Source: CAZUAQ01 sp964618455 (GTDB lineage: Bacteria > Planctomycetota > Phycisphaerae > UBA1845 > PWPN01). Taken from it: DNA of 64,000 nt. The notes beneath the pieces are model-generated. The model did no database searches, was not told where the DNA came from, and saw nothing but the letters and a program-made list of their open reading frames with translations. Both the position numbers and the translations under genes were made by a program. Each line of letters starts with the position of its first letter. Position 1 is the stretch's first letter. The stretch covers positions 1-64,000 of the forward strand of contig CAZUAQ010000015.1 in assembly GCA_964618455.1 (NCBI GenBank), written 5' to 3'. Shown piece after piece: positions 27,240 through 35,950 of the stretch.

Positions 27240-28808
27240 TCACTCGAACAGTTCCCCCTGTTCGGCATCCAGGACGCGGCTCTCGAATTCCCCCTGGGAC
27301 GTCTGCGTGACGACGCGATCGCCCGGTTGGACCTGCTCGGCCCGGGTGACGATGCGGCCGGTGCCGGCCCGACGGGTCAGCGTATAACCACGTTTCAGGA
27401 TCCGCTGATGAGAAGAGTTATCGAGCCGCTGCGCCCTGTCGATGAGTCGCTCTTCGGCGCGACGCAAGGCGCGTACTGCCGCCAGTTGCAAGCGGCGTTC
27501 AAGCTGGTTCGTTCGTTCAAGGGCCTTGCTGACATCCCGGTCGGGCCGTACCGACTGGAGACGGGCATCGTGTCGCTCAAGCCCCCACCGCGCTGTGTGG
27601 ATTCGCTCCGAGGCTGCACGCCACATCCGCCGCTCGCGTTGAAGAAGCTCACGTTCCTGCATTCGAACGAAGTTTTGCGGGCGATGGCGAAGTAAGGCTA
27701 CGTGGAGATCGTGCATGCGCCGGCGCGAAGCGGCGAGCCGGTGTGCCACGGAGAGCTTGAGTTGCGTCACCCATGATCGAATCCGACGGTGTTCGTGAGC
27801 AAGCGCCCGGGCCGGATCGCGGAACCACTGGAAACCGGCGGCATGCTCGAGGCGCGTCCGGGCGGAGCGTGCCGTCAGGCGGGCCGCGCGGTGCATTCGT
27901 GCGGCATGTGAGGCGAGCATGTCGAGTTCTTCATCGCGGACCGGAGTGGCGAGCTCGGCGGCGGCGGTGGGCGTCGGTGCACGGATATCGGCGACCATGT
28001 CGGCGATGCTGACGTCGACTTCGTGCCCGACGGCGCTGATGATCGGCAGGCGGCTGGCGTGGATGGCCCGGGCGACGACTTCTTCATTGAACGCCCAGAG
28101 ATCCTCGAGCGACCCGCCGCCGCGTCCGACGATCAGCACGTCGAGCCCTCCCAGCCTGTCGGCCTGGGTATTCAACCGGTGGATGGCGTCGGCGATTTCA
28201 CGTGCCGCACCCTCGCCCTGAACCCGGACGGGATGGAGCATTACGTTCACACAGGGAAACCGGCGCTGAATGGTGTGCAGGATATCTCGAATGGCGGCAC
28301 CGCTCTCGCTGGTGATCACGCCGATGCGTCGGGGGAAGCGTGGGATCGGTTTCTTGTGCCTGGCATCGAAAAGGCCTTCGGTTTTCAGCTTGTCCACCAG
28401 CTGACGAAACGCGAGTTCAAGTGAGCCGACTCCGACCGGTGCCAGCTTGCGGGCGTAGAATTGGATCTGCCCGCGCGGCTCGTAATGATCGACATGCCCG
28501 GTGGCGACGACATCCAGCCCGTCCTTGGGATCGAACTTGAGCGATGCCGCGGCGGACCGCCACATGACGACACGGATCTCGCTGGCATCATCCTTGAGTG
28601 TCAGGTAGATGTGCCCGCTCTTCGGTCGCGACAGGTTGCTGATCTCGCCGCGGAGGTGAACGGTGCCGGGAAGGTGGTCCCCCACCGCCTGCTTGATCAT
28701 GGCGTTGAGTTGGGAAACGGAAACGGTCTGCGGCGTCGCCTTTTCCTTGGCCGGCGGCGTGGTGCCCTGCATCCTGGATGGATCAAATGGTAGACGGGGC
28801 TGAGACAT
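27240..28808 (-). CDS. xseA: Exodeoxyribonuclease VII large subunit
   Basis: The 522-residue protein matches XseA. It has the N-terminal OB fold (VSQLNAMIKQAVGDHLPGTVHLRGEISNL and SGHIYLTLKD), the catalytic core (RIGVITSESGAAIRDI, LIVGRGGGSLEDLWAFNEE, PIISAVGHEVDVSIADMVADIRAPTPTAAAEL) and a long helical, arginine-rich C-terminal region. It degrades single-stranded DNA with the small subunit XseB, which I do not see here. It follows the YmdB-type gene by nine bases, so they are probably co-transcribed. Confidence 0.95.
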   Translation of the reverse strand: MSQPRLPFDPSRMQGTTPPAKEKATPQTVSVSQLNAMIKQAVGDHLPGTVHLRGEISNLSRPKSGHIYLTLKDDASEIRVVMWRSAAASLKFDPKDGLDVVATGHVDHYEPRGQIQFYARKLAPVGVGSLELAFRQLVDKLKTEGLFDARHKKPIPRFPRRIGVITSESGAAIRDILHTIQRRFPCVNVMLHPVRVQGEGAAREIADAIHRLNTQADRLGGLDVLIVGRGGGSLEDLWAFNEEVVARAIHASRLPIISAVGHEVDVSIADMVADIRAPTPTAAAELATPVRDEELDMLASHAARMHRAARLTARSARTRLEHAAGFQWFRDPARALAHEHRRIRSWVTQLKLSVAHRLAASRRRMHDLHVALLRHRPQNFVRMQERELLQRERRMWRAASERIHTARWGLERHDARLQSVRPDRDVSKALERTNQLERRLQLAAVRALRRAEERLIDRAQRLDNSSHQRILKRGYTLTRRAGTGRIVTRAEQVQPGDRVVTQTSQGEFESRVLDAEQGELFE

Positions 28809-28817
28809 GATTGGCTC

Positions 28818-29639
28818 TCAGTCGCTCGAGTCACCCGGAATGGACAGTTGATCCCCGTCAACGCGAATCCGCTCGACGTGCCGGGCTTTGCCGGTCTCAC
28901 TGTCCACGGTCGCGAAGATACCGCACAGCCGTGCATCGTCCGTGGCCACATCGAAGGGATTGGGCGTGTTGGTGATCATGGTTCGCAGCACGCGGTCTTT
29001 GCGCCGGCCGAGCACGGAATCGTAAGGCCCGGTCATGCCCAGATCGGTGATGTAGGCGGTGCCGAGCGGTAGCACGCGTTCATCAGCGGTGGGCACGTGC
29101 GTGTGCGTGCCGTACACGACCGAAACGCGCCCATCGAGATGCCATCCCATGGCGACCTTTTCGCTGGTGGCTTCGGCATGCATGTCGACGACGACGATCT
29201 TGACGTCCTCGGGAAGCTGCTTGAGCAGGCGATCAATCGTGTGGAACGGACAGTCCGTATTCGGTTTCATGTACAATCGCCCCATCAGGGAAATCACCGC
29301 CACCTTCGGACCGGCGTTCGTCTGATGGATGGCGATCGACTTACCGGGGGCCTCCACCGGGTAGTTCGCCGGACGAACGATATTGTCCGAGCGCTCGAGC
29401 GTGGGAATGATGTCCTGCCGGCGGTAGACGTGATCGCCCAGGGTGACCAGGTTCACCCCGTAACGCAGGATCTTCTCGTAGAGCTGCGTCGTGAGACCGG
29501 ATCCACCGGCAATGTTCTCGGCATTGCAGATAACGCAGTGAATATCCCGTTCCTTGATCAGACCGGGCAGGACCTGGGAAAGGACGTATCTTCCGGGACG
29601 ACCGACGACGTCTCCGATGCACAACAGGTTGATCAGCAT
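28818..29639 (-). CDS. YmdB-type metallophosphodiesterase (TIGR00282 family)
   Basis: The 273-residue protein has the YmdB pattern: LLCIGDVVGRPGR at the N-terminus, CNAENIAGGSGLT, LGDHVYRR, VVVDMHAEATSEKVAMG, and GTHTHVPTADERVLPLGTAYITDLGM. These residues bind two metals; Bacillus YmdB hydrolyses cyclic nucleotides and affects biofilm and sporulation decisions. The usual GDHxW has Tyr instead of Trp here. It sits directly upstream of xseA. Confidence 0.92.
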   Translation of the reverse strand: MLINLLCIGDVVGRPGRYVLSQVLPGLIKERDIHCVICNAENIAGGSGLTTQLYEKILRYGVNLVTLGDHVYRRQDIIPTLERSDNIVRPANYPVEAPGKSIAIHQTNAGPKVAVISLMGRLYMKPNTDCPFHTIDRLLKQLPEDVKIVVVDMHAEATSEKVAMGWHLDGRVSVVYGTHTHVPTADERVLPLGTAYITDLGMTGPYDSVLGRRKDRVLRTMITNTPNPFDVATDDARLCGIFATVDSETGKARHVERIRVDGDQLSIPGDSSD

Positions 29640-29775
29640 TCAGGTTCGCTTTCCAGCCGCCATGAGCTTCGTGGGTTTCGGCGGACTGCCCAGAATACAG
29701 AAAAACGATGATCGGCTCAACCGAGGCGTATGCCCCCTCGCCTTGATCTTTCCCTCTGATGTCGGCGCAGATCGT

Positions 29776-29805
29776 TTCGACGCGGCAACATCGGGTCTCT
29801 ATAAT
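29776..29805 (+). promoter_or_regulatory. Candidate promoter placing the start of dapF at the RNA 5' end
   Basis: A perfect TATAAT (29800-29805) ends eight bases before the dapF ATG at 29814. A weak TTCGAC lies 18 bases upstream of it. RNA would begin at about 29811-29814, giving a leaderless or nearly leaderless message, and no ribosome site is visible. Confidence 0.45.
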
Positions 29806-29813
29806 CTTCCGCC

Positions 29814-30653
29814 ATGAGATTCACCAAGATGCATGGATTGGGTAACTGCTATGTCTACGTGAACTGTTTCGCGGAGCGGATCAGTGACGCGCCCACGCTC
29901 GCCCGACAGATCAGCGATCGAAATACCGGCGTGGGCAGCGACGGACTGATCCTGATCTGCCCTTCCGAGCAGGCGGCGGTGCGCATGGAGATGTACAACA
30001 TGGATGGCTCGCGCGGGCAGATGTGCGGTAACGGCATCCGCTGCGTCGCCAAGTACGCCTACGATCACGGACTGTCACGTGACAACCCCATGCGCGTCGA
30101 AACCGACGCCGGCATCCTGACCCTCGAGCTCGAGATCGCCGAGGACAAGGTTCACCAGGTGCGCGTGGACATGGGGCCGCCCCGCCTGGAACCGGGTGAC
30201 CTGCCGACGACTTTGACGAAGCCCGAGATGATCGATCTACCCATCGAGATCCGCGGGCATGCCGGCACGATGACATCGGTCTCGATGGGCAATCCGCATG
30301 CGGTGATTTACGGAGTCCCCCACGATGAACTGCTTCCCGGAGTGCTGGCGGACGAAGGGTCGCAACTCGAGCATGACTCACGATTTCCAGAGCGCGTGAA
30401 CGTCCATTTCGTGGAAGTCAACGGGCCGAACGAAGTGACGATGCTGACCTGGGAGCGCGGCAGCGGCGCGACACAGGCTTGCGGCACGGGCGCGGCGGCG
30501 GTCTGCGTGGCCGGGGTATTGACCGGACGCCACGATCGAACGATCACGGCGCATCTCCCGGGCGGCGACTTGAAGCTGGAGTGGGACGAAGCTGGCGGCC
30601 ACGTCTTCATGACCGGCCCGGCGGTTGAAATCTTCAGCGGGGATTGGCCTTAA
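29814..30653 (+). CDS. dapF: Diaminopimelate epimerase
   Basis: The 279-residue protein is DapF, which converts LL- to meso-diaminopimelate for lysine and peptidoglycan. Both catalytic cysteines are present: Cys71 in MCGNGIRC and Cys223 in QACGTGAAA. Other marks are FTKMHGLGN, NMDGSRGQMCGN and MGNPHAVI. After GLGN this copy reads CYVYV rather than the usual DF. The presence of the gene agrees with a peptidoglycan-making planctomycete. No Shine-Dalgarno is seen. Confidence 0.95.
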   Translation: MRFTKMHGLGNCYVYVNCFAERISDAPTLARQISDRNTGVGSDGLILICPSEQAAVRMEMYNMDGSRGQMCGNGIRCVAKYAYDHGLSRDNPMRVETDAGILTLELEIAEDKVHQVRVDMGPPRLEPGDLPTTLTKPEMIDLPIEIRGHAGTMTSVSMGNPHAVIYGVPHDELLPGVLADEGSQLEHDSRFPERVNVHFVEVNGPNEVTMLTWERGSGATQACGTGAAAVCVAGVLTGRHDRTITAHLPGGDLKLEWDEAGGHVFMTGPAVEIFSGDWP

Positions 30654-30671
30654 TTCTACGGACGTGGCGTG

Positions 30672-32948
30672 TCATGGGCGATCGATACGCTGCGGCTGGT
30701 GGATGCGCGTATCTTCAGCCGGCGGACTGAACGTCGGCTGCTCGTGGGGGGTCTCGATGCCGACCAGTTCACGACCGCGCTCGGCGGGAAGCATGCCCCG
30801 TTCCGCAAGATCACGAAGGGTGGTGCCGGCGGTACTGCGCGGGTCGTACAGCATGTGAATCGCCAGCACGTCGTAATAGGTCATGGTGGGCGAGAAGTCG
30901 TTGATGAATCCCGCCGGCGGCGCCTTGGATCCCTGCATGCGGGACAGCAGGCCGACGCGTGCATGACAGAGTCCGAGCGCATGCCCCATCTCGTGAGCCA
31001 TGACGCGCGGACAGGTCTCGTCTCGATCCGCCCCCAGGGCGAGGACAATCTCCATCGGATTCACGAAGTAGCCGGAAGCATCCCATTTCATATAGGTCAC
31101 CCCGCCGCGCCCGAGCAACTGGGTATTCCTGGCGGAGACGTACTTTAGCGGGATCACCACGGCTTGATCAGGCTGCTTCGCCAAAGGGCCGACATGAAGC
31201 GTTGCCACGGCCCTGCCCAGAGTCCAGTCCCTGACATGATCCACGAAGAACCGCGCATAGCGACGGATGGCATCACTGGGCGCTTCGGGAAGATGGAAGA
31301 GCAGTTGCGTGTCCGGTTTCCATCGCCGCAACAGCGATTTCTCGTCCATGCGACCGCCGTGATCCGAAAACTTTCCGGTGCGCCCCAGAAGCGCCGAAAG
31401 CAAGGGCCCATGCGAGGAACCGGCGATGACGTTGAACTCACTCGTGGACCCGTCGAACGTGGCGGAAGCCGTCATCACCATGCCGGCAGGTACTTCGCGG
31501 CAATCCACGGTGAACAAACCCCGGGCATCGGCCTGAAGCGATCGCAGGTAGCGCGACGCCTCACCTCGACGGTCAAGAAACAATTCGATCTCGGCGTGTG
31601 GATCCGCCCGGCAGAGCACGCGCGTGCCCTCGATGCGGAGTGGAGTCGGTACAAGCGGATCGATATGAACCGGTCCACGATACAGCGGGCGCATGCCGTT
31701 TTCACGAAACAGGCATCGACTGACCAGGACGCGCCCTCCATCGGCGCGGTCGAGACACCCGACACCGCTGTAGCGGTTGTTCCTGAACATGCAGTCGATC
31801 AGTCGGGCACTGCCTTGATCGCGCATGCTGATTCCGTGTGCACCATTGGCATGCAGGCTGACGTGATAGAGATCGGCCGTTGACTCGCCGAACAGGATGA
31901 TCCCGTAGTCCCCATTCGACTCGACCTTGGATTCCTGGATCCGGACACGGGAGTGATCCTGTAGTTCCAGACCGCGCGAGCCGGAGTGAGAGACACGCGT
32001 CTTGCGCAGGGAGACGGACGCCTGCGCCGTGGCGAAGATGCCGAAGCGATGCCCCTCGTCCAGAGTGCAGTCATTGAATTCGACGGTCCCTGCCTCGCTG
32101 ATGTCCGCATTGGCGAAGCGTGCACGGCGCAGCAGGCAGCGCGTGAACGTGGCGGAACTCTCCCCGGTCAGGACTGTGTTCCAATCTCCGTTGGCATCAA
32201 AGTAGCTGTCCGCGACGGTGGCACGACTCTTCGCAAAAGCCGCCAGACCCGACTGTCCGTTGCGACGAAGATCCACGTAGCTGAGCGTCGCCTCGGATTC
32301 ATCATGCAATTCGACGCCGTGCGTGGCGTTGTTGGTGAATCGGCATTGGCTCAGATCGAGGGACGCCGTGTCGAAGCACGCCGCTCCGGGCCCCTTCGAA
32401 CCGGTCACCAGAACGTGATCCAGGTTCAATCGACCGTTGTTCTTGACGAGGATGCCTCGGCGCTGACCGCCGGAGATCACGAGATGCCTGACGGTGAACT
32501 CTCCATCGTGCCCCACCGTCAGCACGGCGTCCCGTGACTCGGACTTGAGCGTGATGGTGACCGGGACATCCGAGGCATCGAGCATGTCGTGTCCCGATTG
32601 TCGCCCCTCGACGATGATGGGGCCCGGAAGCTTGAGAACGACAGGGGCGGCGGACGCGAATAGCGTTGGCGAAAATCGAATGATATTGTCGCGCGGATCG
32701 CGGGCGGCCCGATCGAGGGCATCCGCCAACGGGAGGACATTTCCTGTTTGCGACGTCCCCGCCGCTTGCCCGCCGGAGCTGGAATCACCGAGCGTGGTCA
32801 CGAGGATTTCGTGCTCAATGGCGTCCACGCGTGCGTCATTCGGTGCGAGTGTCGGTCCCGGTTGCGCGGCAAGCAGCGCATAGACCCCGACCGCCCTCAG
32901 GTAGGGCAAAGCCGCGTCTTCCTGGAATCTCCGGAACGCACTTCTCAT
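30672..32948 (-). CDS. Right-handed beta-helix protein fused to a metzincin-type metalloprotease
   Basis: The product is about 758 residues from the ATG at 32948 (an upstream in-frame ATG at 33092 is possible; the N-terminus is uncertain and a signal peptide is weak). Residues about 150-470 form repeated beta-helix rungs such as SGLAAFAKSRATVADSYF and RGLELQDHSRVRIQES. The C-terminal part has the zinc motif HEMGHALGLCH (His652, Glu653, His656, His662) followed by a likely Met-turn (SRMQGS), typical of matrixin-like metzincins. Beta-helix domains often bind or process polysaccharide, so a surface-targeted protease is possible. It converges with dapF, only 18 bases away. Confidence 0.75.
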   Translation of the reverse strand: MRSAFRRFQEDAALPYLRAVGVYALLAAQPGPTLAPNDARVDAIEHEILVTTLGDSSSGGQAAGTSQTGNVLPLADALDRAARDPRDNIIRFSPTLFASAAPVVLKLPGPIIVEGRQSGHDMLDASDVPVTITLKSESRDAVLTVGHDGEFTVRHLVISGGQRRGILVKNNGRLNLDHVLVTGSKGPGAACFDTASLDLSQCRFTNNATHGVELHDESEATLSYVDLRRNGQSGLAAFAKSRATVADSYFDANGDWNTVLTGESSATFTRCLLRRARFANADISEAGTVEFNDCTLDEGHRFGIFATAQASVSLRKTRVSHSGSRGLELQDHSRVRIQESKVESNGDYGIILFGESTADLYHVSLHANGAHGISMRDQGSARLIDCMFRNNRYSGVGCLDRADGGRVLVSRCLFRENGMRPLYRGPVHIDPLVPTPLRIEGTRVLCRADPHAEIELFLDRRGEASRYLRSLQADARGLFTVDCREVPAGMVMTASATFDGSTSEFNVIAGSSHGPLLSALLGRTGKFSDHGGRMDEKSLLRRWKPDTQLLFHLPEAPSDAIRRYARFFVDHVRDWTLGRAVATLHVGPLAKQPDQAVVIPLKYVSARNTQLLGRGGVTYMKWDASGYFVNPMEIVLALGADRDETCPRVMAHEMGHALGLCHARVGLLSRMQGSKAPPAGFINDFSPTMTYYDVLAIHMLYDPRSTAGTTLRDLAERGMLPAERGRELVGIETPHEQPTFSPPAEDTRIHQPQRIDRP

Positions 32949-33184
32949 GTGGGACCGAATCCATGGGAGATCACTTCCACTCCGGCGTGCTGAGAACCCA
33001 TAGCGGTATGGGTAAAGTGAGTCGTGAAGCTCCAGAGGTGCTATCGGTCCGATAGAGGGAGTGTCTTGAGAGAGCGTACAGGTCCCCCGCATGATTCAGC
33101 GGACATTCGCCGACCCGAAAGACCGATAATCATGGCTGCCGCGGACGATGGTGGACGAAAGTCGATCTATGGTAGGATGGTTCC

Positions 33185-35143
33185 ATGACGCGAATCCTGC
33201 TAGTCACGACGGAAAGAGAACTGGCCGAGACTCTCCGCGAGATTGCCGGGGAGCAGGGTTGGGATCTGACGGTGATGAATGAGCCGCCACCGCCTGATGC
33301 CCCCAAGATGCACTTCCATCTGGCCATTCTCGACCCCCGCCCTTATCCCGACAAGGACATCCGATTCGGCACGGGAGAGGGCATCATGATCCATCACTCG
33401 AGTCCGATCCAGGCTGATCGCCTGGTCTTTGTCGGCAACTGGGAGAAGTACGTCGGTCGCATGAACTCCTACGTGACCGGGGCGAGCGGATACATCCGCA
33501 TTCATCCGCCCGGTGGCCCCACGTATTACAAGCTCAAGGAAGTTCTGCTGGCAGGCATCCGGGACGCCCTGGCCATGCCGATTTATGAGGCGATCGATTT
33601 CCACGATCTCTTCCCCGACCGCGAATTCTACCGCCAGGCCCTCGAAAGCATGCAGGTTCCCGTGCTGTTTCTGACCACGGACGGTGAGATTCGCCTCATG
33701 AACCTGCGCGCCCTGGCTTACTTCGACTATCCGACACACATGGTCATCCACCAGGACTGGAAGATGCTGATCTCCGAGGAGGATCGGGCGCATCGGGCGG
33801 ATGACGTGCTCCGGCAGATCAATTCCTGGTTCTATTATGAATGCACGCTTCGCTTCGTGGATCGCCACGGACGCGAGTTCCCCGCCATCGTGTCGAGCAG
33901 TCGCGTGTTCTCGAGCGAGGCGGTGGACTGCCCCCATCTCGTCCTGGCGATCTCGGATATGACGGAAACGGAAGAGTTACAGCGACAGATCAACCTGCTG
34001 CAGCGGATGGAATCCGTCGAACGCGTGGTGGCAGGAATGACGCACGAGTTCAACAATATTCTCACCGCCATCATGGGGCACGCCGAGTTGCTGGTCGAAG
34101 ATCTTCCCCAGAAGACCGACTCTCACCAGAGTGCGCATATCATCCGCCGCGAAGCGGAACGTGCCCGTCAACTCACGCAACGCCTGCTCGGGCTCTCCAG
34201 CCAGCGTCAGTTCGTCCCCACTCCGCTTTCCGTCAACGACCTGGTTCGTGAATCGGTCGCCCTGCTGAAGCCCACGTATGGTGAGCGGATCCACCTGCGC
34301 TGCCGTCTCACCGATCAGGAGGACATTGTCCGGGGGGACGTCGGATTGCTTCAACAGGTCCTCCTGAATCTCTGCCTGAACGCCCGGGACGCCATCGCCG
34401 GGACAGGCGAGGTCACGATCGAAACGGCTCAGCGCGAGATGACCGGACCGGACTGCCGGTTTCAGCGTGATCGCTCACCAGGCATGTACCTCGAGATCTG
34501 CGTACGCGATACCGGGAGCGGCATGACCGTGGATACCATGGACCGCGTTTTTGAGCCGTTTTTCACCACGAAATTAGAGGGAGCCGGCTCGGGGCTGGGC
34601 ATGTCCGTCGTTCACGGCATTATCCGAAACCATGGCGGCCATGTGGACATCGAGTCCCAGATAGGCGAAGGAACCAGCGTGTTCGTGCGACTGCCGCTCT
34701 CGGAGGGCGATCCGATGCGGGGGACGGACGACGACGAACTGAAAGACTCCTCCCGGGACCTGAAAGGAACCGAGGAAATCCTTCTCATCGACGACGAGCG
34801 TAATATTCTGGCTTACTCCCAGCGCGTCTTGAGCCAACTTGGCTACACGGTCATCTGCGTCAGTTCGTCGGAACTGGCCCGCGACGCCTTCCACCAGCAC
34901 CGAGACCGAGTTTCCCTGATCGTCCTCGACCTGAGCATGCCGGGGATCAGCGGGCGTGAACTCCTGCGGGAATTCCGACATTACGAAAAGGAGATCCCGA
35001 TCATCCTGGCCACGGGATTCGCGCCCGGTGGAGTGGATGATGAACTGGTTGAGCAGGTGCAGGGATTCATCAAAAAGCCTTATCGTCCCCGCGAGTTGGC
35101 GGAACAGGTTCGCGAGGTGATTGATGCAGCCGAAACGTCCTGA
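33185..35143 (+). CDS. Hybrid sensor histidine kinase with PAS and receiver domains
   Basis: The 652-residue cytoplasmic protein has an N-terminal receiver-like segment (ILLVTTERELAETLREI) that lacks a clear phospho-acceptor pattern, then a PAS domain (about 150-265), a dimerisation helix with His287 in MTHEFNNILTAIMGHAELL, the ATPase boxes NLCLNARDAI and GSGLGMSVVHGI, and a C-terminal receiver with DDE near 535 and Asp582 in LIVLDLSMPG, with Lys in FIKKPYRP. This is the layout of a hybrid kinase that passes phosphate from His287 to Asp582. No membrane segment is seen, so the input is likely cytoplasmic. Confidence 0.9.
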   Translation: MTRILLVTTERELAETLREIAGEQGWDLTVMNEPPPPDAPKMHFHLAILDPRPYPDKDIRFGTGEGIMIHHSSPIQADRLVFVGNWEKYVGRMNSYVTGASGYIRIHPPGGPTYYKLKEVLLAGIRDALAMPIYEAIDFHDLFPDREFYRQALESMQVPVLFLTTDGEIRLMNLRALAYFDYPTHMVIHQDWKMLISEEDRAHRADDVLRQINSWFYYECTLRFVDRHGREFPAIVSSSRVFSSEAVDCPHLVLAISDMTETEELQRQINLLQRMESVERVVAGMTHEFNNILTAIMGHAELLVEDLPQKTDSHQSAHIIRREAERARQLTQRLLGLSSQRQFVPTPLSVNDLVRESVALLKPTYGERIHLRCRLTDQEDIVRGDVGLLQQVLLNLCLNARDAIAGTGEVTIETAQREMTGPDCRFQRDRSPGMYLEICVRDTGSGMTVDTMDRVFEPFFTTKLEGAGSGLGMSVVHGIIRNHGGHVDIESQIGEGTSVFVRLPLSEGDPMRGTDDDELKDSSRDLKGTEEILLIDDERNILAYSQRVLSQLGYTVICVSSSELARDAFHQHRDRVSLIVLDLSMPGISGRELLREFRHYEKEIPIILATGFAPGGVDDELVEQVQGFIKKPYRPRELAEQVREVIDAAETS

Positions 35144-35295
35144 CTGCCGATAAAACTTGGTGAAGAAACGGGAACGGTTGCCTTCAGAGTAAGCAGTTCT
35201 CGCACGGACTTCTCAAACTCTGGACGACCATGTTTTTTGAAAATGGGGTTGGAAGCTTATCACTTTCATATGCTTAGGCGAAAAATCGAGATTCA

Positions 35296-35324
35296 TGGAA
35301 ATGTCTGATATGCAGGCATACAAT
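35296..35324 (+). promoter_or_regulatory. Candidate promoter upstream of clpS
   Basis: TGGAAA (35296-35301), 17 bases, then TACAAT (35319-35324) match the sigma-70 pattern four and five of six. RNA would begin near 35331, about 110 bases before clpS, and include the inverted repeat at 35359-35402. Confidence 0.35.
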
Positions 35325-35358
35325 ATGCTGATAACAACGTTGCTCAGTCGTTATTGAG

Positions 35359-35402
35359 GGCTGATCAACGCAGGTTGAAAGGGATACGTTTCCTGATCAG
35401 CC
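35359..35402 (+). other. Inverted repeat in the clpS leader
   Basis: GGCTGATCA (35359-35367) and TGATCAGCC (35394-35402) are exact inverted copies around a 26-base loop. In RNA it would form a nine-pair stem in the leader; as DNA it could be a protein-binding site. Confidence 0.4.
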
Positions 35403-35439
35403 TGTATATGGGACCACGAGCCTGGTGCAGGTAACTGAC

Positions 35440-35787
35440 ATGACGAACGACGATCATCACAACGGATATGACGAAACCACCTCCGGCAAGAGCGATTCCG
35501 GCACCCGAGAAGCGCCGGACAGCAACACGTCGCAGAACAAGGCGGCTCGCGGGCTTCCCCCGTGGAAAGTCATTCTCCACAACGACGGGGGTAACGAATC
35601 CGTCGAGATGGTGAAGGCGGTTCGCCGATTGACGCCGCTGAGTTCCGAGCAGGCCACGAAATGCACGGAAGAAGTCAAGTCTTCCGGCAAATCAATCCTG
35701 CTGATCACGCACCAGGAGCGGGCGGAGTTGTACGTTGATCAGTTCGCCAGCTGCAAACTGACAGTGTCGATTGAACCCGACGCATAA
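35440..35787 (+). CDS. clpS: ATP-dependent Clp protease adaptor ClpS
   Basis: The product is about 115 residues. A charged, probably flexible N-terminus is followed by the ClpS core: LPPWKVILHNDGGN, VRRLTPLSSEQATKCTEEV, GKSILLITHQERAELYVDQF and LTVSIEP. ClpS delivers N-degron substrates to ClpAP. Where most ClpS proteins have NDD this one has NDG, a change beside the substrate pocket. A GTG at 35425 is an alternative start. An excellent terminator follows, so it is monocistronic. Confidence 0.9.
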   Translation: MTNDDHHNGYDETTSGKSDSGTREAPDSNTSQNKAARGLPPWKVILHNDGGNESVEMVKAVRRLTPLSSEQATKCTEEVKSSGKSILLITHQERAELYVDQFASCKLTVSIEPDA

Positions 35788-35830
35788 GCTTTCCGTTCAC
35801 ACATTGAAAACAGTCACAAATGTTAATCCC

Positions 35831-35858
35831 AACCGCACCTTCGGGTGCGGTTTTTTTT
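35831..35858 (+). terminator. Rho-independent terminator after clpS
   Basis: AACCGCACC and GGTGCGGTT pair perfectly around a TTCG tetraloop, followed by eight Ts. It lies 43 bases past the clpS stop. Confidence 0.95.
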
Positions 35859-35950
35859 GTGGTCACACGGGTTCCATCTCCGCCAGATACCATGGTTCCG
35901 TGTCTCACAATTCCATGCTTCATGCAACGTTGAACTGTGGCGGTTGGAAC

